Of a DNA stretch of 64,000 bases, positions 52,138-61,594 are shown piece by piece. Location of the stretch: positions 372,001 through 436,000 of the forward strand of contig NZ_JPRN01000003.1 in assembly GCF_000737715.1 (NCBI RefSeq). The letters run 5' to 3'. The DNA comes from Chryseobacterium sp. JM1 (lineage in GTDB: Bacteria > Bacteroidota > Bacteroidia > Flavobacteriales > Weeksellaceae). Numbering within the stretch: the first letter of the stretch is position 1; every line of letters starts with the position of its first letter. The notes below the pieces were generated by a model. The model saw only the letters and a list, made by a program, of their open reading frames with translations, had not been told where the DNA came from and did not search any database. The translations under genes and the position numbers were made by a program.

Positions 52138-52830
52138 ATGAATATCATATTAGCCTCAACTTCCACTATTTTCGGTGGCGAATATCTGGAATACTTAAGA
52201 GAAGAATTAATACAGCTATATAAAGGAATAGATGAGATCATCTTCGTTCCTTTTGCAAGACCCGGTGGAATTTCTCACGATGATTACACGGCAAAAGCCC
52301 GTTCTTTCTTTGAAACCATCCATATTAAAGTAAAAGGTCTTCACGAATTTGACAATAAAACAGAAGCTTTACATAATGCTCAGGGCTATTTTACAGGAGG
52401 AGGAAATACATTCTTACTGGTGAAAACTTTGCATGAAGAAGGTCTGATGTCTGTTCTAAAAGAGAATGTAGAAAACGGAAAGGCTTATCTGGGATGCAGT
52501 GCCGGAAGTAATATCGGAGGTCAGAATATGAAGACCACGAATGATATGCCTATTGTTTATCCGCCAAGTTTTGAATGCATGGGACTTGTTCCGTTCAATC
52601 TCAATCCGCATTATCTGGACCCAAATCCTGAACTGAAGCACAATGGCGAAACAAGAGAAACAAGAATCAGAGAATTTTTAACTCAAAATGATCTGAAGGT
52701 TGTTGGTCTTCGTGAAGGAAACTGGATCAGAAGAATTGGAAACACGATCACCGTGGAAGGCAGCGAACTGACCAGAATCTTTGAAAAAGGGAAAGAACCT
52801 TACGAAATAGAAGCGGGAAGTATAGTATAA
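52138..52830 (+). CDS. pepE: dipeptidase E (peptidase family S51)
   Basis: From MNIILASTSTIFGGEYLEYL (230 residues, as in known PepE; the in-frame start 96 bases upstream lies before the promoter) the protein has GYFTGGGNTFLLVKTLHEEG, the nucleophile Ser in YLGCSAGSNIGG, and LNPHYLDPNPELKHNGETRE containing the catalytic His. It cleaves N-terminal Asp dipeptides in the cytoplasm. It has a clear promoter and ends with its own terminator. Confidence 0.93.
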   Translation: MNIILASTSTIFGGEYLEYLREELIQLYKGIDEIIFVPFARPGGISHDDYTAKARSFFETIHIKVKGLHEFDNKTEALHNAQGYFTGGGNTFLLVKTLHEEGLMSVLKENVENGKAYLGCSAGSNIGGQNMKTTNDMPIVYPPSFECMGLVPFNLNPHYLDPNPELKHNGETRETRIREFLTQNDLKVVGLREGNWIRRIGNTITVEGSELTRIFEKGKEPYEIEAGSIV

Positions 52831-52855
52831 GCTGTAAAAAACAGCTCTTATTTTT
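52829..52855 (+). terminator. rho-independent terminator of pepE
   Basis: AAGCTGT and ACAGCTC pair directly at the stop codon around a run of A, and a T run follows. Confidence 0.75.
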
Positions 52856-52933
52856 ATTATATTTGATCTGGAATTGAATAAGTAGGCTTTCAGTACGTCT
52901 TGAAGAAGATTCAAATACTGAATTTGCTAATGC

Positions 52934-52959
52934 TGTCATGCTGAGCGGAGTCGAAGCAT
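52934..52959 (+). repeat. dispersed repeat GTCATGCTGAGCG
   Basis: TGTCATGCTGAGCGGAGTCG then AAGCAT is a well-known short repeat found widely in Bacteroidota intergenic DNA; only one copy is in this window. Confidence 0.6.
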
Positions 52960-52992
52960 ATGTATACAATTGAGATCCATAAAAACCTTGCA

Positions 52993-54363
52993 ATGAAAAA
53001 AACACTTGCAGTTCTTATACTGTCGGTTCAGATATTATCTGCCCAGAATATGGCGCAGAAACTGGATAAAGCTACCAAAGACCTGATGGATTCTTCGGGC
53101 GCATTATCATCCGGTTTATCTTTTTATGTAACAGATGAAAGCGGGACTTTGATTTACGAATATCAGGGGAATAAAGGGCTTTCAACGGCTTCCACCCAGA
53201 AAATTTTTACGGCTGGCGCTGCTCTGGAAACATTGGGAAAAAATTACACCTATAAAACAACGGCCGGTTATTCAGGAAATCTTTCATCAGGAACTTTGAA
53301 CGGAGATCTTATCATTGGTTCAAACGGTGATCCAACCCTTGGAAGCTGGCGGTATGATGCCTATAAACCGGAAAGTTTTAAAAAGAGATTGATTGAAGCA
53401 CTTAAAAATTCCGGGATAAAAAAGATCACGGGAAATCTGGTGATTGATGATTCTTATTTTGACCATCAGACGATTCCGGGAGGATGGCCTTGGGACGATC
53501 TCGGGAACTATTACGGAGCGGGAGTTTGGGGAATCAACTGGAGAGAAAATCAGTTTGACATCAATATTAACGGGACGGAATTCAAAGGATTCTCTTATCC
53601 GATAGATAATATAAAATGGCTGAATGACCTCAAAGCAGGTGGAAACTCGGATCAAAGTCTCATTTTTACGGCACCTTATTCTGACGTTGCTTTGATCAAT
53701 GGAACGCTGCCGGCTGGAAAAACAGTGACTGTTTCCGGTGCTTTGCCCAATCCACCGCTGCAATTAGGAACTGAAGCACTTCAATGGTTGAAAGAATCTG
53801 GGATCGAAATCTCAGGAAAAACAGTCACAAGTTCACAGCTGGAACTCGAAGGAAAACAAATTCCGACAATTCCCAAAAATATAATTCTTACCTACGAATC
53901 GCCCACTTTGGATAAAATGGTCTATTGGTTTTTAAGAAAAAGTGTCAATCTTTACGGAGAAACTTTCATTAAAACTTTAGGAAAAGAAAAGAAAGGAAAT
54001 TCCAGCTTTAAAAGCGGGGTAGCTTATCTGAAGGACTTCTGGAAATCAAAAGGAATCAATCCCAATATGATCAATTTTGCAGACGGAAGCGGACTTTCTC
54101 CTCAAAATTATGTAGCGGCCAAAGCTGAAGTTCAGGCCCTATTGTATGCTAAAAAGCAGGGCTGGTTTGATGCTTACTATGATGGTTTTCCGGTTCAGGA
54201 CAACGGCATGAAGATGAAAAGCGGAACGATGAGAGATACCAAATCTTTTGCCGGCTACCACACCGCGAAAGATGGTAAAAAATATGTATTTTCAATCATT
54301 ATTAATAATTATCAGGGAAGCGGAGGCGCAGAACTGCAGAAAATTCTGAATGTCTTAAAATAA
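52993..54363 (+). CDS. dacB: D-alanyl-D-alanine carboxypeptidase/endopeptidase (PBP4)
   Basis: From MKKTLAVLILSVQILSAQNM (456 residues; an upstream ATG at 52960 has no signal peptide) the protein has a signal peptide and the penicillin-binding motifs of family S13: SxxK in STASTQKIFTAGAALE, SGLS in FADGSGLSPQN, and KSGT in MKMKSGTMRDT. A large inserted domain of about 170 residues (AGYSGNLSSGTLNGDL on) is typical of PBP4. It trims and cleaves peptidoglycan cross-links in the periplasm. It is six bases from the histidine kinase gene. Confidence 0.93.
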   Translation: MKKTLAVLILSVQILSAQNMAQKLDKATKDLMDSSGALSSGLSFYVTDESGTLIYEYQGNKGLSTASTQKIFTAGAALETLGKNYTYKTTAGYSGNLSSGTLNGDLIIGSNGDPTLGSWRYDAYKPESFKKRLIEALKNSGIKKITGNLVIDDSYFDHQTIPGGWPWDDLGNYYGAGVWGINWRENQFDININGTEFKGFSYPIDNIKWLNDLKAGGNSDQSLIFTAPYSDVALINGTLPAGKTVTVSGALPNPPLQLGTEALQWLKESGIEISGKTVTSSQLELEGKQIPTIPKNIILTYESPTLDKMVYWFLRKSVNLYGETFIKTLGKEKKGNSSFKSGVAYLKDFWKSKGINPNMINFADGSGLSPQNYVAAKAEVQALLYAKKQGWFDAYYDGFPVQDNGMKMKSGTMRDTKSFAGYHTAKDGKKYVFSIIINNYQGSGGAELQKILNVLK

Positions 54364-54369
54364 AAAGCT

Positions 54370-55521
54370 TTGAGGAAATCCATACTGGCCAGACTGAATA
54401 ACTGGATTATATTTTTACTGATGACCATTGTGGTGGTGACCATTGTGGTGGCCTCAACGATTCTGATCAATTTTCTGAGAAAAGAAGAGATCAAAAGGGT
54501 AGATATTCTGGTAAGTGCCCTGAAGTTTCAGCAGGAAGTAACCCCCAGCCTTGAAGTTCAGGAACTGATCCTCAAAATATACAGCTCCAATACCACCATT
54601 CCAATGGTCGTACTGGACAGGGATGACCGGCCGATGGTTCATAAAAATATTCCTCAGGAGATTGAAAGCGATCCGGTGCAGGTTACCATTCTGGCCAAGA
54701 AAATGGCGAAAAGTTATCCGCCCATTGAAATTAAAGTACCCGATGGGAATAATCAGTTTGTGTATTATGACAACTCGCAGATACTTAATAATTTACGGTA
54801 TTCACCTTATATATTAGGATTTTTTATTCTATGTTATTTCCTGTTTTCATTCTGGTTTTTAAGAACGATCAAGAAAACGGATGAAGGTTATCTCTGGGCC
54901 GGACTGGCAAAAGAAACGGCACACCAGATCGGAACTCCATTATCCTCTATGATAGGTTGGATGGAGATCATGAAGCTGGATAATCCGGAATCGGAAGGCG
55001 TACATGAAATAGAAAGAGATATTGAAAGACTGAGGACCATTTCCGAGCGTTTTTCAAAAATCGGTTCTATTCCTGAGCTCAACGATCTGAATTTTAATGA
55101 AACCATCTCCGAAAACTATGATTATCTGAAGACAAGGATTTCAAAGAAGATCAATTTTACACTTCATCTTCCCACTTACACCATTCTGGTTCCCCACAAC
55201 AAAATCCTGATGAGCTGGGTGATTGAAAACCTCGTTAAAAATGCTGTGGATGCCATGAAAGGAGAAGGAATACTGGATATGTATGTTTTCGAAAGAAATA
55301 AAAATATTCTGATCGAAGTCAAAGATACCGGAAGCGGAATGACCAAGCAGCAGGCAAGAAATGCTTTTAAACCGGGCTATTCAACGAAGAAAAGAGGTTG
55401 GGGATTAGGACTTTCCCTGGCCAGAAGAGTGATTCATGAATACCATAACGGAGATATTAAAATTTCGCAAACTGAGGTAGGAAAAGGGACTACGTTTAGA
55501 ATAACGGTAAAAAAAGCTTAA
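54370..55521 (+). CDS. sensor histidine kinase
   Basis: The 383-residue protein starts at TTG: the in-frame TAA at 54361-54363 (the dacB stop) means only two codons lie upstream, and the first ATG (54421) would cut the first membrane helix. It has a membrane helix (WIIFLLMTIVVVTIVVASTI), a periplasmic domain of about 110 residues, a second helix (YILGFFILCYFLFSFWFL), the phosphoacceptor region KETAHQIGTPLSSMIGWMEI and an ATPase domain (NLVKNAVDAM, GSGMTKQQ, GWGLGLSLARR). No response regulator is next to it, so it is an orphan, probably sensing an envelope signal related to dacB. Confidence 0.9.
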   Translation: MRKSILARLNNWIIFLLMTIVVVTIVVASTILINFLRKEEIKRVDILVSALKFQQEVTPSLEVQELILKIYSSNTTIPMVVLDRDDRPMVHKNIPQEIESDPVQVTILAKKMAKSYPPIEIKVPDGNNQFVYYDNSQILNNLRYSPYILGFFILCYFLFSFWFLRTIKKTDEGYLWAGLAKETAHQIGTPLSSMIGWMEIMKLDNPESEGVHEIERDIERLRTISERFSKIGSIPELNDLNFNETISENYDYLKTRISKKINFTLHLPTYTILVPHNKILMSWVIENLVKNAVDAMKGEGILDMYVFERNKNILIEVKDTGSGMTKQQARNAFKPGYSTKKRGWGLGLSLARRVIHEYHNGDIKISQTEVGKGTTFRITVKKA

Positions 55522-55565
55522 AAAATAACCTTCCATTGCAGATAAGTTGAAACCAGCTCAGGATC

Positions 55566-55602
55566 AAACCTTATAGGTTTTCAAAACCTATAAGGTTTCT
55601 TT
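55566..55602 (+). terminator. rho-independent terminator of the dacB-kinase operon
   Basis: AAACCTTATAGGTTT and AAACCTATAAGGTTT are perfect inverted repeats of 15 bases with a three-base loop, then a T-rich run. Confidence 0.88.
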
Positions 55603-55912
55603 AGCTTACAAAATAATATTTCATGAGATATTAAAATTTTCTCGGAGTAATTATCATCTTCTCCCACAGTCTTCTATTAAAAAAAAGTTAAACCCCTTTT
55701 CATTATCATCATTTTTTCCAAATTATAAGTAGTTTCGCGATTCGTTCAATTCTGCGTTTGAGAGTCGGAGCGTTATAGGGTTTAAAAGTAACATAGTTAC
55801 TGGTTCAAATCTCAGAACTCATATTCCGAAACATATCTGAAATCTGATGTCCGAAATCTGGCATCTTGAATCTCGAATCACATTACAAATCAATTTAATA
55901 CAATAAAAAATT
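55603..55912. other. gap before the beta-lactamase gene
   Basis: AT-rich sequence with a short degenerate repeat (CTGAAATCTGATGTCCGAAA, then TCTGGCATCTTGAATCTCGAAT at about 55839-55878). No gene seen and no consensus -7 box right before 55913. Confidence 0.4.
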
Positions 55913-56647
55913 ATGAAGAAAAGTGTTAAGGTTTTTACAATGTTGTTTTTATTCTTAATTAATTTTTTTAACGCGCAGCAGGTGCGTGATTTTGAGATAG
56001 AGCCGCCTCTTAGTCCGAACCTTTATTTATACAAAACATTCGGCATTTTTGGCGGCAAAGAATATTCAACCAATGCGCTTTACCTGATTACCAAGAAAGG
56101 GGTGGTGTTATTTGATGTTCCATGGCAGAAATCCCAGTATCAAAGCCTTATGGATACCATCAAAAAGCATCACGATTTACCGGTGATTGCGGTATTTGCA
56201 ACCCATTCCCATTCTGACAGAGCCGGAGATCTGAGCTTTTACAATAATAGAGGAATTGATACCTATGCTACTGAAAAAACGAATGAATTACTAAAGAAAG
56301 AAGGTAAAGCGACATCCAGTAAGATCATAAAAACCGGAAAGAAATATAAAATCGGAGGCGAAGAATTTACGGTAGACTTCCTTGGAGAAGGGCACACCGC
56401 GGATAATGTAGTGGTATGGTTTCCAAAATATAACGTTCTGGATGGTGGCTGCTTAGTAAAAAGCAGTTCTGCAGTTGATCTTGGGTATACAGGAGAAGCC
56501 AATGTACAGCAATGGCCATCGACGATGCAAAAACTGAAAGCCAAATACCCGGCCAGTGCCAAAGTAATTCCGGGCCATGATGAATGGAAAGGCAACGACC
56601 ATGTGAAGCATACGCTGGAACTCTTAGAAAAGCAAAGCGGTAAATAA
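55913..56647 (+). CDS. subclass B1 metallo-beta-lactamase (IND/CGB-like)
   Basis: The 244-residue protein has a signal peptide (MKKSVKVFTMLFLFLINFFN) and the subclass B1 zinc ligands: His98, His100 and Asp102 in ATHSHSDRAGD, His161 in GEGHTADN, Cys180 in LDGGCLVKS and His222 in IPGHDEWKG. It closely follows the IND-type enzymes of Chryseobacterium as I remember them (KTFGIFGGKEYSTNALYL, YKIGGEEFTVDFLGEGHTAD). It hydrolyses penicillins, cephalosporins and probably carbapenems in the periplasm; the spectrum is inferred. It is a single gene with a terminator and is typically chromosomal and species-specific in this genus. Confidence 0.93.
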   Translation: MKKSVKVFTMLFLFLINFFNAQQVRDFEIEPPLSPNLYLYKTFGIFGGKEYSTNALYLITKKGVVLFDVPWQKSQYQSLMDTIKKHHDLPVIAVFATHSHSDRAGDLSFYNNRGIDTYATEKTNELLKKEGKATSSKIIKTGKKYKIGGEEFTVDFLGEGHTADNVVVWFPKYNVLDGGCLVKSSSAVDLGYTGEANVQQWPSTMQKLKAKYPASAKVIPGHDEWKGNDHVKHTLELLEKQSGK

Positions 56648-56655
56648 AAAATACA

Positions 56656-56685
56656 AAAAGCGGAGAAATTTTCTCCGCTTTTTTA
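56656..56685 (+). terminator. bidirectional terminator of the beta-lactamase gene
   Basis: AAAGCGGAGAAA and TTTCTCCGCTTT are a perfect inverted repeat with T runs on both strands; it also serves the convergent M61 gene. Confidence 0.88.
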
Positions 56686-56708
56686 TTGACCATTAATTTT
56701 TCAGTGTA

Positions 56709-58565
56709 TTATTTCTTTCCTGTCAGCCACTGAGTTTGCAGTTTCAGTTCTGCCGGAGTAGGATTGGCTTTATACTGCAGGCTTTCAATCGTCATTTTGT
56801 CTAAAATAGCTTTTCCTTTAAGTTCTATTTTATCAGTCTTGTCGCCATTTTTTCTAAGGATGGTCACGGTAACGTTCTGTCCTTCCTTAATTGATTTCGA
56901 GTAATTGATGAAATCCTGCATTTTCTGAATATCGATTGTTTTTCCATCCAGAGCAAGAATTTCATCTGTAATCTTGAATCCTATGCTTTTCGCAAAAGGT
57001 GATAGTGCTGAGCTTTCATCAAAGATAAACGTGTTGTTCTTATCGTTATAACCTGTCTGATTCGGGTCTTTAATGAACCAGAACAATGGAGGTGTATCTT
57101 TCTTTTTCGCTTCTACGCCTACCATATTCAGATATTCTGCATAAGGTGTAGGCTGGTTTCCTGCGATATATTTGTTATAGAACTCCTTTACCTGAGGATA
57201 TCCGGTTACGGTTACCAATTCGTCGATCAGTTTGTCATCTTTGAAAGGTTTGTTTTCCCCGAATCTCTGAGACAGTTTTCTGATCATATCACGGTATCCC
57301 ATTTCCCCATTAGATAGTTTTCTCAGTTCAATATCCAGACACATAGCCAGTAAAGCCCCTTTTTCGTATACGTTTCTGTACTGATCTTTGTATGCGTCCT
57401 GCAGGATATTTTTACTCATCACCGTAAACGGCATCGTATCGTCATAACTCTTGGAATTGGTGATCTTTTCATTCATTCTCTGAAGGAATTCGTCTTTATT
57501 GATCAGACCTTCCTGGATTTGGAAAAGATTCGCAAAATATTCTGTTCCTCCTTCATACATCCAAAGGTGCTGAGACATTTTCGGATCTGCATAATCGAAA
57601 TAATGAATCTCTTCAGAATGCGTTTTCAAAGGATTCACTGTGTGGAAGAATTCATGGGAAACAACATCTGTAATGGTTTTGTCAATCGCTTCTTTCGGCA
57701 TCATTTCAGGAAGGACCACACTGGTGGATTCATGATGCTCCAATGCTCCGAAACCTTTGATTTTTGGTCCGTCACCTCCTGAAAGGTAAAGCATGATCGC
57801 ATATTTTTTATTGGTATTCATGTCACCCAGGAATTTCTTCTGAGCCTGTACCATTTTTTCAAGATTCTCTTTAAAGTCTGCGGCTTTGTATTTTCCGGTT
57901 GGAGAATAAACGCCCAGTACCAGATCCATTCCTCCTGCATTGAAGGTGATATAATCCGGTTTGGTGTACATCAGCGGAGAATCCGTTACTTTAGCATAAT
58001 TAGCCAGCGTAAACGTATCTGTCGCTTCAGATTTGTCCTGATCTACCAAAGCTGTTGTTCCATAAAAACCTGCCGGCTTCTGAACGATAAGCTGATACGG
58101 AACATCCTGCATATTGTCGATATATCCGATGAAACCATGGGTATTGATCATAAAGATTTTTCCTTCCTCAATATCAGTTCCTGACGGAGAAAATACGGCT
58201 TTGTGTTTTGAACTGTCCATTTCATCATCAAAACTGTCATTCACCAGATAAGTTACTTTGGTTAAATCTTTAGCGTTTTTTAATGAATAGGTATTGTCAT
58301 TTACTTTGGTGTACGCAATTTCTCTTCCTTTGTTGTCCGTAAACTTGATGCCTTCCACAAATCTTCCGTAGTCATCTACAGAATACGTACCGGGAACGGT
58401 TTTCGGAAAATGGAATTTGATGTCTCCAGATTTCATTTTCGGGAATTCCATGGTAACGGCTACCTTGTCGTCTTTGACATTCACAAGGTCAATCGTGGTT
58501 TTTATGGATTGGGCATTGGCCAGAAATGCGGCGAATAAACCCAGGCTGATTGCTGTTTTTCTCAT
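56709..58565 (-). CDS. M61 family metallopeptidase with PDZ domain
   Basis: The 618-residue protein has a signal peptide (MRKTAISLGLFAAFLANAQS), an N-terminal beta domain of about 200 residues, the zinc motif HEFFH in DVVSHEFFHTVNPLKTHSEE with a downstream Glu in WMYEGGTEYFANL, and a C-terminal PDZ domain (KSIGFKITDEILALDGKTID). The M61 family are glycyl aminopeptidases, probably acting on peptides in the periplasm or at the surface. It forms a pair with the M1 peptidase gene upstream on the same strand. Confidence 0.92.
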   Translation of the reverse strand: MRKTAISLGLFAAFLANAQSIKTTIDLVNVKDDKVAVTMEFPKMKSGDIKFHFPKTVPGTYSVDDYGRFVEGIKFTDNKGREIAYTKVNDNTYSLKNAKDLTKVTYLVNDSFDDEMDSSKHKAVFSPSGTDIEEGKIFMINTHGFIGYIDNMQDVPYQLIVQKPAGFYGTTALVDQDKSEATDTFTLANYAKVTDSPLMYTKPDYITFNAGGMDLVLGVYSPTGKYKAADFKENLEKMVQAQKKFLGDMNTNKKYAIMLYLSGGDGPKIKGFGALEHHESTSVVLPEMMPKEAIDKTITDVVSHEFFHTVNPLKTHSEEIHYFDYADPKMSQHLWMYEGGTEYFANLFQIQEGLINKDEFLQRMNEKITNSKSYDDTMPFTVMSKNILQDAYKDQYRNVYEKGALLAMCLDIELRKLSNGEMGYRDMIRKLSQRFGENKPFKDDKLIDELVTVTGYPQVKEFYNKYIAGNQPTPYAEYLNMVGVEAKKKDTPPLFWFIKDPNQTGYNDKNNTFIFDESSALSPFAKSIGFKITDEILALDGKTIDIQKMQDFINYSKSIKEGQNVTVTILRKNGDKTDKIELKGKAILDKMTIESLQYKANPTPAELKLQTQWLTGKK

Positions 58566-58670
58566 TAGGTTTAAATATTATAGTTAAATAGTAGTTTTTT
58601 TAATCGTTTTGTTACGAAATGTAATATTAAACTTTTCTTAAAATTTTTAAACGCGAAAGATGAGTGAAAT

Positions 58671-58710
58671 AAAAAGGACAAATTCGCTTATTGTCAAATT
58701 TGCCCTTTTA
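58671..58710 (-). terminator. terminator of the M1 peptidase gene
   Basis: On the minus strand AAAAGGGCAAATTTG and CGAATTTGTCCTTTTT pair with one mismatch and a T run ends it, 12 bases after the stop. Confidence 0.8.
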
Positions 58711-58721
58711 CAGTTTTATGA

Positions 58722-60353
58722 TTACTGAACGTTCTTATAATTGATATAATAGTTCTTGTTGAATTCTATCGGGGTAGACTTTTTCAGTTGTACAGTCTGC
58801 CAGCTTTCTGTTGGATTGATCGTTTGATCTCCGTTAACGATCACCGGAAGTTTAAGATCCTTCACCCCATTGGTGTATCGGAATTTTAAAGAGGTTCCGT
58901 TTTGCGAATACTCAAGAGTAGGGATTTTAACGGTTCTCAAATATTGATTGAAAATACTTGATAGATCAATTCCTGATTTTGAAGACATATAATCTTCAAT
59001 CTGCTTGGTGGTAACGGTTTGATGATAAAAATCTTTATTCATTCCTCTCAGAATCTGTCTGAATTTCTCATCATTGTTGATCACCTGTCTGATGGTGTGG
59101 ATCATGCTGGCTCCTTTTGGATACATATCGCCGCTGCCTTCATTTCTCACACCGTATTGTCCGATGATAGGAACATCATTCTGGATGTTTCCACGGATTC
59201 CTATGGCATATTGATCAGCCGATTTTTTATCCATGTATTTTTCTGTGAAAAGAACCTCGGAATACATGGTGAAACTCTCATGAATCCACATATCCGCCTG
59301 ATCTTTTGCCGTGATATTATTGGCATACCATTCATGTCCGCTTTCGTGGATGATAATGTAATCCCAGTTAAGGCCTACGCCCGTTCCCGAAAGGTCTCTG
59401 CCCAGATAACCATTGGTATAGCCATTTCCATAAGCTACGTTACTTTGATGTTCCATGCCCAGATAAGGTGAATCAACCAGTTTGTAAGAATCTTCATAGA
59501 ATGGATAAGGTCCGAACCAGTATTCAAATGCAGACATCATAGGTTTTACCTGCTGAAACTGTTTTTTTGCTTTTTCAAGGTTGTAATCCAATACCCAGTA
59601 ATCCAGATCCAGTTTTCCTTTTTCCCCGGTAAATGTATCTTTAAAATTGACGTATTTCCCAATATTCGGGATGATAGAGTAGGCATTAATCGCATTTTTT
59701 ACCTCCCAGATATAAGCCGTTTTATTGCCTTCTGCTTTTTTACTGATCAGTCTTCCGTTTCCTACGCCTACAAGATCATTCGGCGTAATGATTTTCATAA
59801 TGATCCCGTTTTCAGGTTCATCGCTCCAGATATCTTTTGTCGGAAGCCAGATAGATGCTCCAATTCCTTCATCGGCAACACTCATCCACGGATTTCCTTT
59901 TTCATCCTTAGCGAAAACCCAGCCTCCGTCCCACGGTGCATTTTTTGCAATCACAGGATTTCCGGAATAGGTAACGTCAAGCGTAAATTTTTCTCCTTTT
60001 TTGAAGTTCTTTTTGGCGGTAACAAAAATAAAATCACCATCCTGCTTATAGTTGGCAATAGGAAAATTACCTTCCACTTTATCAGCTTTCATCGGCTGTT
60101 GCAGGTCGATCTGGAAAACAGGGTTTGCAATATCTTTGGTGATCTCAAAGCTTATTTTATTATATCCTTTAATGCTTTTCTTGGCAAAATCAGGTTCTAC
60201 GGAAAGATCATATTTTTTGACATCCCAAAAATTTCTGAATTTCGTATCAGAACCTTTCAGAGTATCTTGTTTGGTGAAAACTTTATCCTTTTCAAAGAAC
60301 TGTCCGAAGACCAGCCCCGAAGCAAATAAAAGTGTATATGTCAGCTTTTTCAT
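58722..60353 (-). CDS. M1 family metallopeptidase
   Basis: The 543-residue protein has a signal peptide (MKKLTYTLLFASGLVFGQ) and the M1 aminopeptidase domains: an N-terminal beta saddle with YDLSVEPDFAKKSIKGYNKI, an exopeptidase-type SPYLGMEHQSNVAYG in place of GAMEN, the zinc motif HESGHEWYANN (HExxH) and the third ligand Glu in DMWIHESFTMYSE. The C-terminal domain is short. It removes N-terminal residues from peptides outside the cytoplasm. It is upstream of the M61 gene, with a terminator between. Confidence 0.92.
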   Translation of the reverse strand: MKKLTYTLLFASGLVFGQFFEKDKVFTKQDTLKGSDTKFRNFWDVKKYDLSVEPDFAKKSIKGYNKISFEITKDIANPVFQIDLQQPMKADKVEGNFPIANYKQDGDFIFVTAKKNFKKGEKFTLDVTYSGNPVIAKNAPWDGGWVFAKDEKGNPWMSVADEGIGASIWLPTKDIWSDEPENGIIMKIITPNDLVGVGNGRLISKKAEGNKTAYIWEVKNAINAYSIIPNIGKYVNFKDTFTGEKGKLDLDYWVLDYNLEKAKKQFQQVKPMMSAFEYWFGPYPFYEDSYKLVDSPYLGMEHQSNVAYGNGYTNGYLGRDLSGTGVGLNWDYIIIHESGHEWYANNITAKDQADMWIHESFTMYSEVLFTEKYMDKKSADQYAIGIRGNIQNDVPIIGQYGVRNEGSGDMYPKGASMIHTIRQVINNDEKFRQILRGMNKDFYHQTVTTKQIEDYMSSKSGIDLSSIFNQYLRTVKIPTLEYSQNGTSLKFRYTNGVKDLKLPVIVNGDQTINPTESWQTVQLKKSTPIEFNKNYYINYKNVQ

Positions 60354-60430
60354 TTAAAATCAAATTAAATTCTACCAAAAATAGAAAAATTAATGTCAAT
60401 AATTTAAATGTAAGCACAAATAATTTTATT

Positions 60431-60829
60431 CTACGTGCTGAAATAGATGATCCAAAACAAGGCGCTTACATATATCCAGAATAAAGAGAAAATGATATGG
60501 ATAACGGTTTCAAAAGCTTTTCCCTTCCATAATTCTGAGGAATATCCAAAAAATTGAATAAACAATCGGGTAGTCCAGAAGACCGCTAACCCAAGGGTGA
60601 TTTTTTTACCCAAACCGGCTTCTGTCAGTTCATGCGGAGAGGTTAGGCAAAGTAAGCCCATAAGAAATACGGTTAAAGCAATGAAAATGGTATGAACTCT
60701 CATCATTTCCCGGTTCATCAGGCTTAATGACTGAAGTTCCTTTTCCCAGTTAAAATATTTAGGAAAAATAAGATGTACAAATGCCAAAGCAATGAAAAGG
60801 GTTCCGATGATTTGTAAATGCAGTTCCAT
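60431..60829 (-). CDS. small membrane protein of unknown function
   Basis: The 132-residue protein has about four hydrophobic helices (LQIIGTLFIALAFVHLIF, HTIFIALTVFLMGLLCL, KKITLGLAVFWTTRLFIQFF, IIFSLFWIYVSALFWIIYF) with short loops. No family motif is recognised. It is the last of four overlapping or tightly spaced genes on the minus strand (12 bases after the methyltransferase gene). Confidence 0.75.
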   Translation of the reverse strand: MELHLQIIGTLFIALAFVHLIFPKYFNWEKELQSLSLMNREMMRVHTIFIALTVFLMGLLCLTSPHELTEAGLGKKITLGLAVFWTTRLFIQFFGYSSELWKGKAFETVIHIIFSLFWIYVSALFWIIYFST

Positions 60830-60841
60830 AGCATGAGATGA

Positions 60842-61594
60842 TTACGGGTTACAAATAAAAATTGACATAAAAGGGGTGAGTTTTACCTCTTTGAAAGATG
60901 CAAAACCAGCATGGCTAAAAGCATTTTTCCATACCGCTTTTGAAAAAAAGTGGGTGAAGCCTACAGAAAAAGCCAGAAAATTAGGGAAATCTCGCAGGTG
61001 TTCTACCATGATTATTTTTCCTTCGGGTTTGCATAAGCGGTGACATTCTTTCAGGAACTGGATTTTTTCTTCATTTGACCTTATTTCGTGTACCGCAGAA
61101 AGCAGGAAAATAAGATCAACTGACTGATCAGGCAAAGGCATTGAATTAGACTGCATCTGTTGGGTGTCAGGATATACAATGCTCACTTTTCGGGCTCTTA
61201 CTATAGCCGGTTCTGTATGTCGTTTCGCATCATAAAAATCAAATACTTTTAAATCAGACTGCGGAAAATTATCTTTAATAATATAGCTCGTTTCATCAAA
61301 ACCTGCATTGATATTTAAAATCTTTTTTACTTTAGATTCATCAATTGAACAATCTTTCAGCCATTGAAAATCATAATACCCCGAAAAGTCATAGACATAG
61401 GCTGATACGATTAAGGGCATGATCAATCCGTAAAGAAATGCAGCGATAATGACCCAGTATAGAAGATCTGACCATCCAAACAGTTGGTGGCTGACCGTGA
61501 TTAAAGCTAAAATCCCTATTCCTATGATGTAAAAATGGCGGTTGAAGCTTAAAATATTTAAGACACCCTGAAATGGTCTTCTTGTTGTTTCCAT
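60842..61594 (-). CDS. SAM-dependent methyltransferase with N-terminal membrane helices
   Basis: The 250-residue protein has two membrane helices (HFYIIGIGILALITVSHQLF, LLYWVIIAAFLYGLIMPLI) and then a class I methyltransferase-like domain. Motif I is degenerate (ILNINAGFDETSYII in place of DxGxGxG), while LIFLLSAVHEIRSNEEKIQF and CKPEGKIIMVEHLRD match the family well. Its start overlaps the previous gene by 37 bases. Substrate unknown; possibly a membrane lipid or quinone. Confidence 0.8.
   Translation of the reverse strand: METTRRPFQGVLNILSFNRHFYIIGIGILALITVSHQLFGWSDLLYWVIIAAFLYGLIMPLIVSAYVYDFSGYYDFQWLKDCSIDESKVKKILNINAGFDETSYIIKDNFPQSDLKVFDFYDAKRHTEPAIVRARKVSIVYPDTQQMQSNSMPLPDQSVDLIFLLSAVHEIRSNEEKIQFLKECHRLCKPEGKIIMVEHLRDFPNFLAFSVGFTHFFSKAVWKNAFSHAGFASFKEVKLTPFMSIFICNP

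Noticed and set aside
55740..55815. tRNA-like segment (TTCTG...GGTTCAAATC...CAGAA)
   Set aside because: The acceptor stem pairs over five bases only, there is no anticodon stem and the T-stem is irregular. It is probably chance resemblance.
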